From contig NW_003135834.1 of the NCBI RefSeq assembly GCF_000003605.2, forward strand, positions 150,078 to 213,922: 63,845 nt of DNA, in the 5' to 3' direction. This document shows, piece after piece, positions 49,928 to 63,260 of the stretch (the first letter of the stretch is position 1; each line of letters starts with the position of its first letter). The position numbers and the translations under genes were made by a program. The stretch comes from Saccoglossus kowalevskii. Lineage: Eukaryota > Hemichordata > Enteropneusta > Harrimaniidae. The notes beneath the pieces are model-generated. The model saw only the letters and a program-made list of their open reading frames with translations, was not told where the DNA came from and did not search any database.

Positions 49928-50602
49928 CCTTTTTGATTCTACGGGTAAATAATAAATCAATAACGACTGGACAGTGAGAAATAAAACCAAGAAAACCCCG
50001 CGGGCAGGCCAACACCAAGTGGCACGGACAATGGGGGAATCAAACCCCCCCTGCCCTGTGCCATCGGGATAACAGTCATCCGTTTGACACATTTCTCGGT
50101 TCAAAATAAAAACGATTAAACGATTACAAGTGATTAGTGGAGGTTACAAACAGGTAAACAAGTGACGAGAGGTGAGTAAAAGACATGTACGACATTGAAC
50201 AATAAAAATAACAAACGGTTGTACACTCAAATAATTACAATTCTAAAAATACTTAAAAGTACAATAAATCTAATAAAAAGCAATTGAAAAGGCGGGTTTG
50301 TACAATTAAAAAGGATATTATTCAGCCATTGTCTAAGATATCGGGGATTATCAGAGAGTTGTCATCCAGGATTGCAATGGCGTCATTAATACACCACTGT
50401 GTTTCAAATACATCTAGAGACTTTGTGAGCAGGTGATAGTTGTATTCATTAGTTACCCGATACCTAATTTTGGATTTAAAACACTGTAATACATTTGTTT
50501 GTACCCGATCGTTTAACCCTTTTATATCGTGTTACGTGAGTTGACACTTTCATAGTTGCAATTATGTGACAGAGCAAACGATGTGTAGCGGTTCTTTTGC
50601 TT
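49928..50602 (-). mobile_element. 5'-truncated non-LTR retroposon (3' end with coding tail)
   Basis: On the minus strand an open frame of 69 codons (50531-50322) without a start ends in TGA; it contains LQCFKSKIRYRVTNEYNY, then LDVFETQWCINDAIAILDDN. After about 250 nt of untranslated sequence comes a stem-loop (GGCACAGGGCA... pairing with ...TGTCCGTGCC) around GGGGTTTGATTCCCC, then CCGCGGGG, and the element ends in the (CTAA)n/(TAAA)n microsatellite at 49714-49927. A second (TTAG)n run at 50603-50635 borders the other side. Coding end, structured 3' UTR and simple-repeat tail fit a LINE with a microsatellite-like 3' tail; the family is not recognised. Confidence 0.5.
50322..50531 (-). pseudogene. 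Truncated C-terminal coding fragment in the retroposon
   Basis: 69 codons plus TGA, open after an upstream in-frame TAA, with no ATG at its beginning. Codon use looks like real protein (mixed composition: HDIKGLNDRVQTNVLQCF... to ...IIPDILDNG). No reverse transcriptase catalytic motif lies in this part, so the identity is inferred only from context. Confidence 0.4.
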
Positions 50603-50635
50603 GGTTAGTTAGTTAGTTAGTTAGTTATTTAGTTA
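50603..50635. repeat. Second (TTAG)n run
   Basis: GGTTAG followed by about six TTAG units, decaying to TTATTTAG. It lies at the far side of the retroposon and may mark insertion into an existing TTAG/TTTA microsatellite or be its target duplication. Confidence 0.9.
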
Positions 50636-50730
50636 TTGTTCTTTGGGGAAAACAACTAAACAAGACGAATTGTACCTTTACAGTATGTATATGAGTACGC
50701 GTTGGACAGTACTCGGTATTCTCGTGACCG

Positions 50731-50764
50731 CACAGTACCGCGCTGTCTCTATAGAGAGACTGTG
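50731..50764. mobile_element. Degenerate member of the palindromic mini-element family
   Basis: CACAGTACCGCGCTGTCTCT followed by ATAGAGAGACTGTG has the same CACAGT...ACTGTG ends and TAGAG centre as 19545 and 48717, with an insertion of about 8 nt in the left arm. No target duplication remains. Confidence 0.55.
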
Positions 50765-53756
50765 TTAATATAATACACATGTTCCTGTTTGTAGTAAGGA
50801 TTTACGAGTCAATGCAAAACAATCTACACGATTTTACCTGTTTGGCTACCCAACCGACCTATCAGAAAATAGTTTGTTTATCGGCAGTTTTTTTTCGGCG
50901 TATCAAATCGTGTCTTGTATATTTGATTCGTCTCAACTGAGATTTATGACTAGCAAGACAAATTGGCGTTTGTTTACGCAACTGTAAATGTCGTGAGGGA
51001 TTTTATTACCGTCATGCTACCTTGTTACTGCATCTATGTAAACAAATGGAAGTGTTTGAATGTGACGTCCGTATGACGTACTAGTATATTCTCCAACTAA
51101 GGATACACTTTCGAACACGTCTGTACTAGGTTTTGTGGACGCCTAAGTTCGGTTGTTTTCACTAAAACTGTAAGTCAAAAAGAACACAAAATAAAGCACG
51201 ATATGGTATGAAAAGTTGGAGGGTTTTTTAGACGCATACAAAACACACCTCATTCTCAGATGAAATGGTTCGTCACTGCATGTTTTATGCCAACAAATAT
51301 TCTAATCACTAAGTTGTTCTAATCTTCTCATTTGATTTCACACAAGACATGTATTTTTCTTCATAAATTAATCAGTTGACACTTACTAGTACATTTTCCC
51401 AACCGCGCCGGCCTTTCCACACATATTCTATTAGTTACATTTCGCGAGGGATGAGAAATGTTCCCTTTTAACGTTATTTCATTAATTGTGGTATCCATGG
51501 TGACTTGAACGTGGCTCGTATGATATTGTTGCCAGGCGACTGCATTTGGCATTTTTTGTATCCACTTCAAATTTGCAAACGTCGGTATTTCACCGATTTT
51601 ATTGTTCATCTTTGGCGAAGCTAGACGATCAGGATACCCAATGAACACGAGAGACTAATATAAGTAAACTAGTTTAAATAAACTGATTGAACGACAGACA
51701 CATCCATGGATACATGGCCACAATAATCGGTAGGGTTATTTTTAGACTTGTCCCGTAATTCTACTTTGAGTCATAGATCGGTGACTCAAAGCTGCGTGTC
51801 AGTATGTCGGCGCGATCTCCTCTTGACCGGGTGAGCGTGAAGTGAAGTATTTCAAATATGACTAAATATAAACACGGAAGAAGGAAAGCGGTGGGTACTT
51901 TACGCTGTTGTTTAGTGCATTGTAAGAATCACTGTTTCACTGTAGCAATCGGTCGGGGTTAACCGCGGGATGACTAGTGCGGATTACCCTTGCGAGTACT
52001 CTGTATGAGATATGGCTACCCTCAAAAGTGAAGTGTAACGCTATAATCGACTAATCTTTTTTTTATTATTTGGCACCAGCATGATATTTTTCATCAATTC
52101 AAAATATTAGAATATTGGCGAATGGGCCAAGGGGATCTAAAACGATAAGAACACGCACACATGTCGGATGACTGTAATCTATGCTGGTACCAACACTGAA
52201 GTCCAAAGTTATGCCCCGGCCATTCCCGACATGCAACGAGGCAAAACCGATGAATTGTAGCAGTCGTTTTCCAACGCCACCTTTAGTTTGAAATGTTCCT
52301 ATAACGCACATTTATAGTGTGACTGGTATTTATAGCATTCACATAGGGTCTCTGTAGTGTCGTTAGTTTGTGTCATTAACACGCGAGGGATTCGCGCCTC
52401 AGCTTCAAACCGCGACGAAGGAAAAAAACAGAATTGAATCTTGAATAACAAAAACGCAATAAATCTATGTGAATGTAAAATATGATTATTATAAGGAATT
52501 ACGCGAACTTGAATGCCTGGCATGATATTGTAAAAATAATCTGCGCATGCGGCCTAGATATGATAAGGAGTATTTTACATTCACTGCAAAATCATCGTAA
52601 CCATTAGACTCGTTGAACAGATAATGTATTCTAATGGTAATTTAATGGCCACTACTGACGCCACTCAGAATACAAATAATTTCACTAATAAATGTGTTAT
52701 ATAGTAAGACTACGAAAATAATCCGATTAGACGCATAGTGCTGATTCAGTTACGCGTTTGATCTGACAGCCGGCGACTTCATACGTTTTATTTTTATTTG
52801 TACGTACTGTTTCAGTTATTTGATGAAACAGTTACCTACTTCGTTTATCATAAAAACACATTTACAGTTCACAATATGATTTTTTTTGCGTAAATACAAT
52901 TTGTCTTTTTACTCGTAAATCGTAATTTATGAGAAAAAACGTTTTGGCAGCCTGAGTAATTTTTCGTCTTAATGTCACTTGTAATTTGAAGTCACGAAAA
53001 TAATCATACACTGTATGGGACGCCGAACTCTTACAAGAAATCTGAGCGTACGTTGTGTTGCCCTTGTTCACGTTATTATAGGCGGCGATTTGAATATAAT
53101 TATTCAAAACTAGTTATTTGAATATAAAAAGGATCAGCAACTCGTAAATTTATTGAGTACTCGTGAATATATTCTCACAACGTGTAGCATATTTTATGCA
53201 AATATAATAATCAAGGGTAATAATATTAAGCAAGAAATATATTCATAATTTACATCCGTGTTTACACGTTTCCGTGTGACAATGTTTATTAGTTTATTAT
53301 ATACCATCATGTACATATAGTTGCATGATAACATAAAATAGCATTCTATTGCGTGTTACAATATCGTATTTTGTAAAAAGAAAAAATGGTCAGAATAATT
53401 CCATAGAATATAATATATTATAGCGATTTTGAAACAATCTAAACCAACACAAAGTACTACTTCAATCACGATATAATTATTTCACCCTAGTATGTGGAAA
53501 TTCGAGATATATCATATACAGACTATGTTAACCAATAGTGGTTATTCACAGAACTACAACCTCTCGAAAAATAGACGGGTGACTTGTTTAGGTCAATATC
53601 CTCATATAGACCGAGAGTACACTTTATTGCAATATTGAAAAAATTGTAGGTATTTTCATTCATGAGTAGGCCTCTATCTTAAAGCTTCCCAATTACCATC
53701 AAACCCCCACCGTGTTTGCTAAGTGAGTCACATACAGAGCGCGGAATAGTCTATTT
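50765..53756. other. No gene seen in about 3 kb
   Basis: Minus-strand frames at 51361-51648, 52099-52311 and 52862-53107 are of moderate length, but none is recognisable or bounded by convincing splice sites. Confidence 0.45.
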
Positions 53757-53805
53757 GCACGCAATTGTATCGCGCGCTGCGTGACGACCGTGACGCTAAA
53801 CAATG
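53757..53805. repeat. Short dispersed repeat, copy 3 (partial)
   Basis: GCACGCAATTGTATCGCGCG followed by CTGCGTGACGACCG shares the CpG-rich core with the copies at 33070 and 38480. Confidence 0.45.
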
Positions 53806-54013
53806 AGACGGGAATCAGACAATCACCAGCGACTAGTTCTTGGGTGTCGATGACACTGACAGATGAGCAAAACTTTTATTTATGCTTCCGAAAATTTAAC
53901 ACGAAGGTATATAGGATGGAACACTATTGATATTGAACGGGGATGGCGAGGAAAGTATTGTACGAAATAAACAACGTTATTTACAAGCGTTGTGTACGCG
54001 ATGACTGTGTCGC

Positions 54014-54178
54014 TTTAAAGCGGGAGGGTCGGCATCTGCGCACGCGCGGGAATTGAGTCTCAAGCGACGATAGCAATACACGCTAAAACGCAAAGGCTCA
54101 TAGGTAGACGCTTGTTTGTAAACAATGACACGCTATGGTCATCAGACGCATGAACAGGTGACGACTCCCCCGCTTTAA
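54014..54178 (+). mobile_element. TTAA-ended MITE family, copy 3
   Basis: The inverted ends TTTAAAGCGGGAGGGTCG and, reversed from the right, TTAAAGCGGGGGAGTCGTCA are the best preserved of the three copies. The interior keeps GCGCACGCGCGGGAATTGAG, ACGCTAAAACGCAAAGGCTC, TAGACGCTTGTTTGTAAACA and ACACGCTATGGTCAT. No ORF. Confidence 0.85.
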
Positions 54179-54444
54179 CCAAACCACCCAGAAAATGTAT
54201 GGTCTATCCCTTATTTTTTTTTCACTAATAAGGATCGTCATAGAGGTGCATTCATAACAGTTACAATGTTCCCCCATCGAATATCAGAAATATGTCGTCT
54301 TTAAAATCTTTCAATCTGCATATGGAGCATATCTTATCAACAAATTCCCTTTCGGTGGTGATTCTGATTTCGTCTATTAGTATTTTTGAACTTGTAATTT
54401 GTTCATTTCATTTAAATTACTTCAATGAAACGGTATAATAAATC

Positions 54445-54672
54445 ATAGTGTTGTAGTGACGTCAAAATATCGCGTGGGATTCGACAAACGCGAGACTATT
54501 TTTATGTTAATTTCCAAGTTCAATGATGTGATGACGTAAAGCTATCTCAATGTCATATTCCTCTCCGAGAGACTACATAAAAAGAGAAATTCTAGTTGAA
54601 AAATCAAATCATTCGATTTTTGACGCAGGCGCATTGCGCGAGATCTCGCAGTGAACGGAAAACCACTTATTG
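54445..54672. mobile_element. Inverted-repeat element, copy 2 (left end lost)
   Basis: Collinear with 20372-20664: GTAGTGACGTCAAAATATCG, CGTGGGATTCGACAAACGCG, ATATTCCTCTC, AGAAATTCTAGTTGAAAAAT, TTCGATTTTTG, GCGCGAGATCTCGCAGTGAA and CGGAAAACCACTTA. The right inverted end is preserved, but the left one cannot be found. Confidence 0.75.
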
Positions 54673-56896
54673 TCGCCATATTCTTTTTCAGATGTATATT
54701 ACAACGAGATCTCAAAGTGATTGGGCAAAACAATGTAATCGGACAAGCGCATGTGCGTTTTTATTTGTATAATTTCCCAACAACTTCTAAGAGTCTATAA
54801 ATTAAACACGATGGTTTGCGGTAAACATATTATTTGCTTGCTCTAACGACATCCCACTATTATTTCCGGCACCCGCGTTTTGATTTTTCGAGATATTTAT
54901 AAAATGACACCACAAACGCTCATATCTCATATAATTGGTTCCTTGGGTTAAATGCGATAATGCCATATATACTATGATGACGTATAGTCATTCACCCACG
55001 GTGTAGTGACGTCGTTGAATGTCACGATAACAACTGGTAATCACCATGATGTGACAAGCATCGGTGACTGCGACGACTCATTCCATTGAACCATCTGTTA
55101 CAAACAAACAAAATCCCGCAATTATGAAATCAAATATTGAGGAATATGTCAGGCGGGGAATTACGTCTCCTTTCCAGAGTTGGTCCACTCTGGGGTGAAC
55201 TTTTTGTACGCTCAATTGAGTGTGAAAGTACGCCAATCAGTTGTGACACCGCTCGTTACGAATATCCGTATCCTGGTATCTCGGTACAGAAATCTACCGC
55301 CCCCACAATCTATTAATATATTCAACGCTTTGCAATGCACCATATTTAAGCTAGTTAACACACCATAAATGCAAATTTAAATTTTGATGAACGTTTCAAA
55401 AATAGAGCTAACATTTTTTTTTGTCAGCTACTACAAATTAAACAATGTTAGAAAACATGAAATGTGTTCTCTTTGTTATAAGGTGAATGTATCTATTATT
55501 AGCACGTGGGTCGGAAATTTTAAAAGAACGGGTCACCCGTCCACGTTGCTTGTATGATAATATTCCTACGCATGGGAGTAACCTTTTTTTTTATGCATAA
55601 TACGATAAAAAATGGAAATAGTGAAATGTTCAAAAATATATTGAAATTATTTATGTAAACGTTTATACATTATTATTTGTGGATTTATAACGTTTGTTTT
55701 ATCTCACCACTTGATCTGGGATATACTGTATTTGTAAGTTTGTATTTTCCAATTTAAACACTGTTGTGTTGTTGTTAGTTACGCGGAGTAGGCTGCTAGC
55801 GCGCCATAAATCACGAAAATTGAGTACCCGACTTACAGGTAATCAGAATGAAGTTGGATGACTGAGTCCTGCGTGGCTGTACAGTGCGTACAAAGACTGG
55901 CGCACGGTTAGCTGGCTCAATAATATGTAGAATCACGGTAGCGTAAAGCGAGCGTATTGCCCCTACTCTGTTCAAGACAGCGTGAGTAATGCTGTCAAAA
56001 CACACACATTCACGAGATGACATTCACATGTGCCGGACTCGACAAACAATCGTTAACATCCGGGATACCGGGAATCGAACGTTGTCAATACCGCGATTGT
56101 CTGGTGACCCTTGAAAAAGAAAACAACTATACCGACAATCCGTGGTACAGCCTCTCTCTATTTTATTCTTATCTGAACAAAATCTATGATAATACACTTG
56201 ACATTGACCCTCAGTCTGCTACAATCTACAATTCAGCGCAGCTGTCTAAAAGATCAATGTGATATTCACCGATATACGTGTCACGTGACTTTCCTGACTG
56301 AAAATAATATCACTACCTCGAGTGAGCCAACTAATTACCAGCCACTCGAATTTCAGTTCATTTGACTTGTGTCTGATATAGATTACATGCACGCTACCAT
56401 CATAGAAACACGCGACGCGGGATTCGTGCTGAAGATCACGGCAAAGCGCCCCCACCAATGAGAGAAGACGATCATCACACTAATTGCCCACTAAATGAAG
56501 GCACAAATAATTTGCATCCTGTATAATAAATTAACATATTTACGAATTGACGCAAATGTTGAACACTATCAAGCTATTCGTTGGTAGACATTTCGCCTTT
56601 TTTCATAAGGCATTTTAAATAAATTTGTTGGACGCTTATTCGTTATTTGGCAGCTGTGTCATGATGAAATTAATTATGCAAATACATCCCTTAATTTCTG
56701 TACGACTTACTGTTCAGAACCGAATTATCAATACCAAACTGCGTTTCGCTTCTCAGTTTCATTTCTTTTCAAATCCTAAAAATGGAATTCATCAATTTGT
56801 TTTCATGTCGAATGTTTTTAAAAAAAATATGATTATTAATATATTTGAAGCGGCTAATATGCATTAAGTTTCATCTCGCACGAACAAAAACAGCTG
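54673..56896. other. No recognised gene
   Basis: A plus-strand frame at 56017-56262 and minus-strand frames at 55811-56023 and 56246-56458 are unrecognised and partly overlap. No RNA gene was seen. Confidence 0.4.
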
Positions 56897-57200
56897 CTAC
56901 TTTTTTTTATACATTGCATATTCCATCTCGACTTTCGCTGTAATACCTGCGGCATTGCGATAAACAACAGCCACCTGGCCAACGTAGAAACCCAACGAAG
57001 TCCATGACAGTAAAGGTGTTTTATTTGTTACCAAATTTATCTGGATTACAGACATCAGGCTCACACAAGAGGGGGCTTCATTTTGTCCGTACAATGTGAC
57101 TGATCTATAATCCACCGATGAAGTCCTCGCACAGTGGCGAAGACTTACATCCAAAGTTACTTCGTGTTCTTCGTGAACTAACACCACATAATTTCGAACA
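56897..57200 (-). CDS. Possible terminal exon, product unknown
   Basis: A minus-strand frame is open from a splice-acceptor-like GACACAG (ending about 57201) to a stop at 56897. It reads FVRNYVVLVHEEHEVTLDV, then later PLLSWTSLGFYVGQVAVVYR and a YKKK end. It is hydrophobic-patterned (alternating V/Y residues) and less biased than the usual chance frames here. An internal GATGTAAGTC could act as a donor. No family is recognised, and a matching upstream exon was not found. Confidence 0.25.
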
Positions 57201-58910
57201 AACTGTGTCTTTATCATATAACTAAATGCAGGTGACGTATTACAAAATAACAAAACAAATTACATATTGATAAATTGTATACTCAGTGGTTGCATTCCTA
57301 TTATGATTATAACTATTATGTGTATGTTTGTGTGTTTTTTTTCTCAATCTCTTCGTTTTAGTTACCAACATAGCTGTGAACACCACTTCTTTTGAAATTG
57401 TCGCTGATTTTATTATACAATTACGATCTAGCCTGAATTCGCATATTATACTAATAGTATGAAATGTTTCTCATTTTCGTTCTTATATTCTCCACATTGT
57501 TTTTACATATTTAATCATTTTATGCTGGTTAGGGGTTCTTTTTTTCCCTACCCAATTATTTTATAGGTTGGAAATGCTAAACTCTGAACATCGATACCAC
57601 CGTGACTATATAGGAATACTGGACATTTAAACAACTTTTAAACTGTTTGTAATACGGACTTCAACACTGATCCGGGTATCCACTCTACCCAGTGTAGTAT
57701 ATATAATACAATTTCATTTACAGTAATTCGCCAGCGTTCCCCGAGTGTCCGTGAGACCGGCCACCAAATAATACACCTCGCTGCTTCAGCAGCGCGCTGT
57801 TTCAGCGTCCCAAACCTGCCGCCACTCGTGGTGCAGATATATTTATTGGGATTCACGAGGCAGACCTCAGTAACGTACTCGTAATTAATCGTTCGATAAA
57901 TGTTTTCAACTAATTTAAAAAAAAAAAAACTATTTTCACAATGATGTCTCAGATTGAGTGTATGACATATTATAGGGGTGTGGACGGGATGGTGCACTAT
58001 AACACGAGCATATCTGTCAGTTTATAACAGCACATGTGCGTGCGTGTGACACGACAAAGGACACTAGACAACACATGCTACCGTCACACACCCGTACGCA
58101 CACATGACACGTCAGGCCAATCGTCATTTAATTAGTGCCGACCCAGTACATACATTGTACATTACTGCCGACGACACTCACGCGCTGCGACGCGTGTTCG
58201 GCTCTGTCTGGCCTATTATACGATGACACGTGGCGTACTACCAGTAATGACAATAAACATCAAGACACAAGGGTTGATTCGTACGGGGTAGTAATGTGAA
58301 AACGAAATGTGGTTGATGATTAGGGATGTATTTCAAGGGAAAATACCATGGAAGAAACTCAATAATAAGTTACACAAAGCAACATAGCAAAAAATAACAG
58401 TTATTTACTGCATTCAAGTATATTAAATTTCATATTTTAACAATTAAATAGAGAGGGAAATATAAAATATGTATTGTATGCGGCTTGTGTGTATCAGACA
58501 ATTATTTAAATTGAGATTCAAACTTATGATATATAATAATTATCATACGTTGTCGAAGGGATTACCGTGTCAATATGATATTGTATATGACCGAATAATA
58601 TATATTTTTTTAAATTATAGTAGCAATGTTTTCTGTAAACACGCCATAGAAATAACTGATAGTTGACTTCTCACAAAATGTTTTACCGTTAAAACCTTGC
58701 ATACGAAAAATTAAAATTAACATAAATCATATATTCTTATTTACAAAACTAAAATTAAGCGTTCATGTCATACATATAAAAATAGGTGGATCAGCAATGA
58801 AGACCTGGCAGTACACAACTGTGATAATAAAGAAAACAGAGATGAAAAACATTTCTTGATTGAATGTATTACAGTATGTATTAATTATACAACCAACATT
58901 ATATACACAA
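57201..58910. other. No gene seen
   Basis: Includes a 119-codon minus-strand frame (57638-57997) without recognisable domain, and a stretch near 58020-58200 rich in CACACG/ACGCACAC words. Confidence 0.4.
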
Positions 58911-59016
58911 AGTGTATTACACAATAGTGTATTACATAATAGTGTATTGCACAATAGTGTATTACATAATAGTGTATTGCACAATAGTGTATTACATAAT
59001 AGTGTATTGCACAGTA
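58911..59016. repeat. 15-bp tandem repeat, 7 copies with 30-bp superperiod
   Basis: Units AGTGTATTACATAAT and AGTGTATTGCACAAT alternate regularly, so the array has grown by 30-bp dimers. Frames on both strands stay open because 15 is a multiple of three. Confidence 0.95.
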
Positions 59017-62000
59017 GTCAACAAAACACGAATTTATTATAAAATGTGTTTTTCTCGTACGCTATGCGATGCAGTGTCTTCGTGCCTTATACAATACAGT
59101 GTATTCGAAAAAAAAGGAAACAAAGTTTCTTTTCAAGTGATCATGAAAAATGTTAAGTTACTAGATTTGGAGTGGCAAGGTACATTAGATTAGTGTCCAC
59201 TGCAGAGGGGTGTATATCTAGTGTGTATGTTCAGTCCTATTTTATTTTCGTTCTTTGTTAATATAATTGAAACAAATATCCAACAAATATCCTGGGCTTC
59301 AGCACATTTTCAACTGATGACAATTGAAATTACATGTTTGAGCTCCCGTTTGTGCGCTGACGGTGTTGTATTTATGGTAAACAACATTATTAATTAACGC
59401 AAAATTACAAAATATAAATTTACTTTCAAGTGGAAGATGGACATACATTTTTGCCAAAACCTAAATAGTGGTCCACCCAAATGTTGGTAATTTGGGAAAA
59501 ATGGGGAATGGTATTTCAAAAAATCAGCGTTTCGTGACGATGGGTCGTACAAGGTTAATTGTGGCAAGTAAATATGAATGGTCAGCAGCAACGACAACAC
59601 TTTTTTTCTAAAGCCAAGAAAATTATTTGTATGCGAAGATGTTTTAAACCCATCGAAGTCAGTGGATATTTATTTTGAACCCTTTGATAGCATGACTTGT
59701 ACCTCAGGTTTCGTGCCATATACTCGTGAAAATAGGAATTACAAACCATATCGCCCATCTGGAAACTACGCATTTCTGGGTCTGACAAAGAATACTACAT
59801 CTTGTATGGTCTTACAAGACTATGGAATGCTTCATTTGTCTAATCATTATTCTAAACAATGTTAAAAATTTGCGTTTCGAATAACAAAAGAATGGCTGAT
59901 GCACGCTTACCACATTTAGAGCATTTAATAGGCCTTTATTTTGCGACACAAGCCCCGCAACACCGAATACAAACTCGCACAGTGTGTATTATGAAAGTAT
60001 ACACCCATCAAAACACAATTGTATGATAAATATGTTAATATGAGAAAAATCAGTTCTTAAATTAAAGCATTTTCAGAGGTACTATTCAGGGGACAAACCC
60101 CAAAATATCTGAATACGTCTGAAATTGACCACAAATCTGAATACAATATCTCATTACTTCTAACGACGACGTCAAATGTCGTAAATGTGGTTTAAGCATA
60201 TGGTTTAAGCAAGGTCTTTAAGATAGTTGATCTGCATGGCTAAGCTATAAAGAATGATTTTTTTATTGACGCCAAATAAGCAGAAAGTCAATTCCAAAAG
60301 ATTTTTTTCGGATTGAAACATATAAAGGAATAGCAATTGACGGATTGTATGTATAATTGTTTTGGGGGCCGAGTTTAATATTATAAAAAATAGATTTACT
60401 AGAAACGAAGGTGTTAAGATTGAGAAATGTTGAAGGCTCAATGCTCACAACTACAATGGCTGAGCGAGGTCGGTTATTTGTAAGGACATTAAAATGTTCT
60501 AAGTTCAACAACCTTGTCAACACCCATTGTTTCAAACATGTACTCCTCCAGAGTGACTAACTGTCAGGCACCAACATATCACAAAACGTTGAATATTGAA
60601 TATAAGCATTCAGTATACAATGTACTTTACTTTTGTCGTGTTCGCATCTGTTTTTTAGCGTATTGAGTTTAAAAATGAGGACTTTAAGCCCACGTGATTG
60701 GGTATCATCACTGGCGCTTACCATTACGTAATACGTACACCGGCACGTAAAACAATTGTGAAGACGTTATGCCAGGGTAAAGGGGTTTAAAAATGGCGGA
60801 GTTCAAATGCATACATGGGGAGGCACCGGTGAACATTCGCAACGGGTGTTGTAAATTGCATTGACGTCCTATACAGAATTCACATTGTGCCACGGACAAT
60901 TTACGTTTCAAAGTAGGTACTTGTAATATATGTAACATTTTCGGTCAGTTTAGGTTATTATAACACTGACCTATATACGTTATTAAACTCACAATATGCT
61001 ACTTGCTTCCAACAAGTTTATATGTATATTAATATCTCAATTTACATGACCCAGAATTGCGGACTGTTAAATGCTGGATTTAAAAAGTACGCAAAGACAA
61101 AAATGTATGGTCAACTGGAACATTGCATTGAAAACACTGTAATATTACAGTGACGTCATTCAATATTATTGTGACAAATATATATTGATATCGTAAAAGT
61201 GAAGTAACATTATTTCAATTTGATGAGTATTGTTACAAATTTGCAATCAAGGGTATGATGACAATAATTCCCGATTGGTTACAACAATTGAATCGTTCTA
61301 ACCTCGACCCAATTTCACAAGAATTGTGAGACTGAGTCGAGTGCGTTAAGAGAGTATCACGTGACCTGAGCAGGTGTTGTATTTGATGTGCTTCAATTCC
61401 CCAGTTATTCAAGTTCTCAAATGACACCAAGTGAAAGAGGCGCGAGCGAGAGAAGCGTGCGATAACTAGAAAGACGAGGGGAAAACAGGTGCCTACATTG
61501 AAGGCCATGCTTGCACGGCTTCCTTTTTTTCATAACGTTAGATTCGGAAACTTCTGATAAGATAAGATAAAAATGCATTTGTAGAGTGGGAACCGCTGTA
61601 TTTGATCCCGAAGCACGTGACTCGTGTGGTGTTGCCTTTTATGCCTCGGTAGCGACGAACAATAACCATAGACCATAGCGTCCCATTGCCGCGCGTGTCT
61701 CGATTAGATGCCGATAAGAGACTTTCAAAAGAAAGAGGTTGCATGATAATAGGTTGTGTGAAAGTAGGGCTTTTACCACTACGAGTGTTTATTAATTTGG
61801 ACTTGATTTTCCCAAGGGCAGCAGCAAAGATACGCTAGGGACACGTTATATATGAAGATATAAACAGATGACGAGGCTTTGAGCTCGTCGATTAAAACAA
61901 ATTGTTTTATGTAGATGACGGGATATTTGAAATTACAGGCACATACTAGTATTACGAACTTATAAACATGAATGAAACACGAGATTCGCAACTTACAATT

Positions 62001-63188
62001 CGGCAACCGGGCCTCGACACTAGCAGGCGCCCTATAGCTGGATTTTTTTTCGATGATAATGTATTTTTGTTTTTTTGCTTTTCTCTATCATGGTTGGGGA
62101 TAATGGCCAACCCCCTAATTGTTTATGAAGAGGCTAAACTGAAGTTAAAACATTTCAAGAATTGAAAAGTATCTAACATATGAAATACAGAGTGAGGTTC
62201 TTATATCGGGCTATAGTTGGGTAACATAATTTTCTACGCTATGCTAGTACTAAATGATATTTGGAAGAACGGCGTTATTCGTGACGCGATAGAATGGGAC
62301 AAACACGTCAGAAATTAGGAAGCCACGTGTCTGCCGCATTTAAATAGACTTGTCCAATTATTTTTCTGTGAGGGATATCTTTGTTTGTAGAATAGAATTG
62401 TTCGTGTCAAATGTCCCTCTCCGCATTTTAAACTGTGTTTGTAACGGTCGTTTCGACCTTAAATCGCGATCTACAAGACGCCCGGTCCATGCGTACAACC
62501 AATAACATCTGCAAAGACTGCAAACGGGAACTGCGTTGTCATGAGTCTCGGCAATGGGCGCCGTGACTTCACCCACCTTATGTTTCTTTCTAGGCATTCT
62601 AGAACGTGATAACGCACGTAAATTAACCAATCAGAACGCAAGTAACAAGAATAGCACAGTTTAAAAATTCCTACTTTTATAGTAGGCGTACTGACAGTGG
62701 CCGCCTTACTAAGTGTCTACGGCACGCATGTTTTTTGGCGGAAAGCCGGGATAAACGAAGGCACGACACGATTAATCATTTCAAAATAAAATTTATTTTC
62801 AACAGAGCATTACAACTATCACTGAGAAAAAACTTACAAAGAAAACTACATGGCATGATGTAACTACAGTAATAACAGTTGTTGTTTTCGGCATTCGATT
62901 AAATACAGAACACGTACAAAGCATTCACTCACAATACACCTACGATCCACTGGAATCGCGGCGGTGGAGTACATACAGTAGTTGTATAGAGATTGACGTA
63001 AAGCGTCAATTTGTAACAAAGTTAGTTCTTTACCATTGAAATCAGGACACCCAGACGTGCTTGCATGGAATTTCACGTAACTAGATTACTCTCCAATCAG
63101 TAACTAAAGTAGCAACGTAACCAGATTACATTTTACATTGTTCGTATTCGATTTAGTATACTAGGTATACTTCATCACTAATTAGAGT

Positions 63189-63190
<2 letters not shown>
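59017..63190. other. No recognised gene in about 4.2 kb
   Basis: A plus-strand frame at 59578-59865 (95 aa), minus-strand frames near 60205-60535 and 61233-61508, and a minus-strand frame at 62358-62630 (with MPRKKHKVGEVTAPIAETHD) are not recognised. The last lies in a slightly G+C-richer, CpG-containing patch and could be a 5' exon of a minus-strand gene, but no support was found. Confidence 0.35.

Positions 63191-63257
<67 letters not shown>
63191..63257. repeat. (AT)n microsatellite
   Basis: About 33 perfect AT dinucleotides. Confidence 0.98.

Positions 63258-63260
<3 letters not shown>

Noticed and set aside
50020-50075. tRNA gene suggested by GGTTTGATTCCCCC
   Set aside because: No A box at the right spacing and no cloverleaf; it is part of the stem-loop 3' UTR of the retroposon.
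58763-59042. ORFs with repeated LLCNT / SVLHN
   Set aside because: They arise from the 15-bp tandem repeat.
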